DNA of 64,000 nt from positions 1,868,351 through 1,932,350 of the forward strand of contig WNKI01000004.1 of the NCBI GenBank assembly GCA_015350385.1. Direction: 5' to 3'. Below, in pieces: positions 62,801 to 64,000 of this stretch (position 1 is its first letter; each line of letters begins with the position of its first letter). A program made the position numbers and the translations under genes. The DNA is from Aculops lycopersici. Lineage: Eukaryota; Arthropoda; Arachnida; Trombidiformes; Eriophyidae. The notes beneath the pieces were generated by a model that was not told where the DNA came from, made no database searches, and worked only from the letters and a program-made list of their open reading frames with translations.

Positions 62801-64000
62801 CAGTCACGGTCCAACTTCCGGCTGGCCCAAGCGTCGTGATAATGTTCCGAGAATCCTAGCGCCAACTGTCTCAATTCCGGGCTCAATTCAACGTTCTGAG
62901 TGTCAACAGGTTGCGGCGTGTAGGGTCCCACTGATTGTTGGCTTGCTGCTGGCTGATTCGATGCTTGGTCGCTATTATTTGTTTGCTTCTTACTTGACTT
63001 TGAGGGCATTGAAAACTCTCGCGATTCCGTTAAACTGTAATCTGGCGATAGGGCACAGGCTAAGGCATTCAGACATGGCAGTGCATTTTCAAACAATTCC
63101 GGATCATAATCCATTAGTGACAGCGAGTCGAAGATGTTTGTAAATAAAACCATAGTCAATCTACGCTCCTCCTCCGAAACGTAAACTCCAGAGGCCGAGG
63201 GCTGGCTGTTCCCAGAGGATCCATAGTATTTGCTGCATCTCTCGTAGTGAAGCGTGAGCAATCTCAACGCAACCGTTGTCGACTCATTCAAAACGGCAAC
63301 ATCAACTGTTAGTTTCCTCAGCAACTTGAGAAGTTGGTGAGGTTGCATCTCGCGAGTGAGAGCAATCAAGAAATCCGATACACTCTCACGCTGACCCTTT
63401 GTTAAAATCTTAACCTTCGATAAGCGATACACCGTGTGCAGTGTTGGCTCCAACAGGTTGGCGTAGTTTTCGGCGTTCTTGAAATAATGGCTCTCTCTAA
63501 TGAGCAACGGGATTGCCGAGTTGCCCAGGTATCTGTTTAGTGCAAGTGTCATCTCATTCTCCGGCGAGTCCTCGTTGTCCGCTTGCTCATTTGCCTGACC
63601 GCCGCCGCCGCCACCACCTGTTGCCAAATTGTTAAAGTCGCTCTGTTCATTTGATCCAACGAATTCCGGCGAACTTCCGGTTGATACCGGCTGGCAACGC
63701 TCCAACATGGTAGCCGCTCGCATGTCAGGCAAGAAAGCTTCCTCTAGGAGAGAGAAAAAGGTTTCCTGATCTTCGATTCCGTAGACACGCTCCAAAAACA
63801 GAACCAAGGATTGCTTGTGATTTGGCATGAAACTTGAAGCTGTGCTTGCAAAAGGAAACTCGTCAATTGCTAAAATGGAACACTGAGGACTGACCAGGGA
63901 GAAGCGCAAACTAATGGCCTGCCTTAAATCCTGTAGGGGAACTAAAGACTTTAGAATTGATCTTGCCCGAATGGATTCATGTTTTCCCTGGCCAATTGTG
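53899..64000 (-). CDS. RYR: Ryanodine receptor, C-terminal two thirds (5' end beyond window)
   Basis: RyR is the tetrameric Ca2+ release channel of the sarco/endoplasmic reticulum. The frame is open from the right edge, where it matches human RyR1 near residue 2450 ('ESIRARSILKSLVPLQDL'), to a TAG at 53899: about 3366 aa in one exon, against about 2590 in human for the same span. The extra length is low-complexity Ser/Gly/Ala/Asp loops. Visible parts in order are the 'LFLERVYGIEDQ' repeat; RyR repeats 3-4 ('YNPQPVDTSNLSLSRELQNLAE'); the 'LKLGISILRGGNVEVQRRMLKHLKDKK' core solenoid; and an EF-hand pair (about 57190-57357) with near-canonical loops. Transmembrane helices follow, with a 190-residue acidic luminal S1-S2 loop, the filter GGGIGD (54334-54351), and a C-terminal Cys2His2 zinc site ('CFICGIG'...'HVQKEH'). 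The channel core looks intact. Confidence 0.97.
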   Translation of the reverse strand, partial: TIGQGKHESIRARSILKSLVPLQDLRQAISLRFSLVSPQCSILAIDEFPFASTASSFMPNHKQSLVLFLERVYGIEDQETFFSLLEEAFLPDMRAATMLERCQPVSTGSSPEFVGSNEQSDFNNLATGGGGGGGQANEQADNEDSPENEMTLALNRYLGNSAIPLLIRESHYFKNAENYANLLEPTLHTVYRLSKVKILTKGQRESVSDFLIALTREMQPHQLLKLLRKLTVDVAVLNESTTVALRLLTLHYERCSKYYGSSGNSQPSASGVYVSEEERRLTMVLFTNIFDSLSLMDYDPELFENALPCLNALACALSPDYSLTESREFSMPSKSSKKQTNNSDQASNQPAASQQSVGPYTPQPVDTQNVELSPELRQLALGFSEHYHDAWASRKLDRDWTFGEQYNFKNKTHPRLKPYALLTQFERDRYIEPIEEAMKALIAMGWTIDRMEQTSSQQQQQQQQVAGSSGGLSRSSSRLTGGSGGDLYGASSRLSPSQQREMIANYNPQPVDTSNLSLSRELQNLAERSAENAHDLWARKQMEDWELKLRSTSGDFLRAPIMLHPMMVPYDLLTDKEKRKNRDRSQELLKYMLFEGYKVFRLDELDLPPQQVVNARGRINSHAGTESNYNIDISRSGSSSASSKRRFAYSILDKLIAYADTVMVKLELLKPSSNFSRRSSFKQSDRDVKFFSKVVLPLIERYFTAHREFFQTYYGLSTAQESQANAAAAATAGQINPDGSGNSPRSDGMMDEMSGSTRDPSADFGSPASAATGASTGGAATAAAAAAAAGVGCATIKEKEMLATLFCKLASVLRNKLSVIGPDAKIFVRCLQVLTRALDARSLSEQSPDFIKTSMLTYFNKTAQDLSQCVFNLQMKRYNAVRGSTMRISSSLYHIHLAVLPTLTALFDHLASSESGKYLLMDEIQIACQKILSSLYLLGTRIQLAGNHRYSRKELERHRHSYGNCLAAFAAAFPIAFLEPNLLRFNRYSCIYTRKNQTLGGKFLQAPGGRSRTSTTTSSAAPSGQQQQTSSSGGAAATAKSDQQVPPSPGVQGAQSVDLPQLPTLEELIALVSKFVATGKGISISNNGSGSTGGWGSSIQVAQVQRLDYQQSSTSGSLQVGSSGSLTTQQHQGGGMISQVAQVGQVAQVSSSLSAGSHAGGGHANASGGSGSSRSRSAFFGANTQRMIPADNETAIIEVIVPLLCSYLPFWFSQGPEATPTARNLGAGNGSTSVASKHLNDLLRDIINLVKKQVGMDNSSGFNWMVAIAAHASQIIIESPETNLLAESFLPLSTKIAQRAEQIYHREEVMRGYLKSAAEDTTAIEEKIQEEFHVLVRDIYAFYPLLIKYVDYKKSSWLSKQRNNLLPAIGGVNSSTNSTGATYNTVANGESGRLISAGDSPDMNMQQLMEEEQNKPEQLLFHQVATVFDIWSNSQYFRREEQNFISQHEIDNMALIMQASNRPGRIFFQKSDPTQNSSAGRKKNKRRQGEKRDREREVASSLLVVALKRLLPIGMNLFEGRERELVQHVKERFLKKEPQSRIEEVVRTHLTQPYQIDPSDEFCWQHYLYSRLGAQPLANGRSVNGMANGGEQESSGNLERKMALLKSRSLMHDSTSADMMMMQQESNRVIIVDNKIISRIVDMARVFYGLHIIDHPNLQQQTGRRSCVSTQRRRVVIACFRMTSLHSLPKHRAINIFLRSYCDTWLLEENFGQEKLIEDLTQTFEQAEMKVNGDESTIPKNDPLSQLLMTLSRQATTEHGAGGGGAGGSGGMMLDDTQGANGVDRLYLQFADIFRMSCGGDEEDEDEEGEDGSDSSGADSGNGSSGADSMAAGIEITEITGDEDDEIGRGGDDESGNKSDQGAASSIHEQEIEKQRLLFQQSRLSDRGVAEMILLYISAFSRYQSGSGSSGAASTGGSAGSSGGSGCGLSQQHTPMILSTLKLGISILRGGNVEVQRRMLKHLKDKKDVGFFTSIQLLMNSCSVLDLDAFERNQKAEALGVRSEGPASEKNMYDAEFTCKLFRFFQLLCEGHNLEFQNYLRTQAGNTTTVNVVISTVDYLLRLQESIMDFYWHYSSKDVIDPSGTENFIKAITIAKQVFCTLTESIQGPCPQNQQALAHSRLWHAVGGFLFLFAHMQDKLSRNSSQLNLLIELLDLQKEMVIMMLSMLEGNVVNGTIGKQMVETLVESSANVEIILKFFDMFLKLPRLTSSANFQEYDKTGSGWISPSDLRKAMEQHKIYTPEETQYLLSCCEPNHDGMIDYREFIDRFHQPAKDIGFNLAVLLTNLAEHITNEPRLQRFLETASTVLNYFEPYLGRIEIMGSAGRIERVYFEIKESTIDQWAKPQIQESKRAFFYSIVTEGDGKEKLEAFVNFCEDTIFEMQHASNILGEDEEEPPTKADKYPGIDAKAASTSSGSSDTSLSSDGGHGYMLGAGGGGSGDPSKLSGRFGWLRLTWDGLLYIFSLSMLLLNHLRPSRMRRRWFMLKRMTYGQIFVSSIKMSINLWIGAFKLGFNGIFSVLKFIFRIMIDDSSLTSLQNQPEVMGASNQQLQSKRRLYESPALQQQRPVVASTSNGRNSIASQIGSPIQQVRSSSASQQVSGSSVAAIRTERIMAPSVMTASVADVTDQKSAKIQGDSASSTTLDFPTTTSSAAATATIVSRAPVSTTKLPDLTMGDQITNGPLIQDENIEENFGLEADALLAPTGQTKSKSRGLGFKLSQLTDYNHKIISFLARNFYTIKLLALVMAFIMNFILLFFKVSIWTGEMGEMMMPTPSLGGSLSKQLIGNLNGDDGDGNDDDDTEENGGVSSGKINSNKLSELEARVSRGLANYTNRYGRGPVDDDDDDDDDDDDDDDLDVEENKEDADERNRIKVASSNGKSGKKSKRVGEKEEVAGNGNDEGDNDDDVDEGADDDVDDLEDSDDENNEEDDDDHDDNNTEIAEFVVMEEKYYYLQTILTILASVHSLFSLCMLIAYYHLKVPLVIFKREKEIARKLEFDGVYITEEPDGENWWNGHWDKLVISAKSFPVNYWDKFVKKRVREKYREQYDYESLTSLLGMDKNLSAAAANSGGEGETSIIRRMIGVVFGSKLSALIKVDWRYQLWKAGVTLTDQSFQYQLLYLIFSLAGHFNYFFFAAHLLDVAVCFKNLRTILQSVTHNGRQLVLTVMLLTIIVYIYTVIAFNFFRKFYVQGDDQPDQKCHSMMTCFVYHLYQGVRAGGGIGDVIDAPDGDDYEVWRIIFDITFFFFVIVILLAIIQGLIIDAFGELRDQLLTVASDMESNCFICGIGKDVLDKVPRGFDTHVQKEHNLANYMFFLMHLINKPDTDYTGQETYVWELYQRRCWDFFPVGECFRTQSEEEADAKPANN
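55435..55479 (-). repeat. 15-residue poly-Asp run in the RyR luminal loop
   Basis: Fifteen consecutive Asp codons, eight GAC together followed by six GAT and one GAC in coding direction. The run is embedded in a loop holding roughly 65-70 acidic residues between S1 and S2 (about 55160-55725). Confidence 0.9.

Noticed and set aside
63907..63909. RyR starting at 63909
   Set aside because: That position is an internal TTG (Leu). The frame continues upstream with clear RyR sequence to the edge of the window, so the gene is partial.
1..64000. CRISPR arrays, insertion sequences, transposons, tRNA or rRNA genes
   Set aside because: I looked for direct-repeat arrays, transposase or reverse transcriptase frames, long terminal inverted repeats and tRNA B-box/T-loop words and found none I can support. 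A tRNA scan and repeat masking would settle it.

Overview
This is nuclear DNA from a small-genome ecdysozoan animal, most likely an arthropod and possibly a mite with few introns. The taxon is an inference: the ryanodine receptor has the invertebrate EF-hand pattern, and troponin I carries the ecdysozoan 'KKGFMTPERKKKLR' block. I support 18 protein genes plus one weak small ORF. Seventeen of the 18 show no intron in their coding sequence within the window, including a stretch of more than 10 kb of a ryanodine receptor. The exception, troponin I, has a single 113-nt intron after seven codons. Most long open frames elsewhere are low-complexity chance frames. Several apparent N-termini begin at TTG or GTG, so I moved those starts to the first well-supported ATG.

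Layout. 1-2.5 kb: non-coding, with a GA run. 2.5-4 kb: CRAL-TRIO (MOSPD2-like) gene. 5.7-7.7 kb: HPD (+) and BCAS2 (-), convergent with 22 bp between stops. 7.7-8.4 kb: GC-rich shared promoter of BCAS2 and KDM6/UTX (+, to 12.2 kb). 12.5-16.9 kb: FAM50 (-), a doubtful 79-aa ORF, and an ELM2-SANT corepressor (-). 16.9-25 kb: an 8-kb stretch without a gene I can support. 25-29.9 kb: SLC17-like transporter (-) and AVL9 (-). 31.2-35.5 kb: SLC66A2 (+) and a pocket protein RBL (-), with E2F-type sites upstream of RBL. 38.5 kb: APIP (+). 40.7-46 kb: a dense block of troponin I (+), NGDN (+), PDCD2L (-), DCP2 (+) and AP1 sigma (-), with gaps as small as 3 bp. 46.5-50.3 kb: a Gln/Ser-rich secreted or membrane-anchored protein (-). 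53.9-64 kb: the C-terminal two thirds of a ryanodine receptor (-), running off the right edge.

Most genes are housekeeping: tyrosine catabolism (HPD), methionine salvage (APIP), splicing (BCAS2, FAM50), ribosome biogenesis (NGDN, PDCD2L), mRNA decapping (DCP2), trafficking (AP1S, AVL9), chromatin and cell cycle (KDM6, ELM2-SANT, RBL). Two belong to muscle excitation-contraction (TnI, RyR). They do not form an operon or a dedicated pathway.

Most notable observations: (1) the KDM6/UTX protein has lost all three iron ligands and most 2-oxoglutarate contacts while keeping its fold motifs, TPRs and zinc module, so it is predicted to be a non-enzymatic UTX. (2) The ryanodine receptor is one uninterrupted exon of at least 10.1 kb, and its S1-S2 luminal loop is expanded to about 190 residues with a 15-Asp run, resembling a built-in calcium buffer. 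(3) A perfect palindromic E2F site and a second E2F site lie upstream of the pocket-protein gene. (4) Overlapping gene ends and uORFs occur in the compact block.
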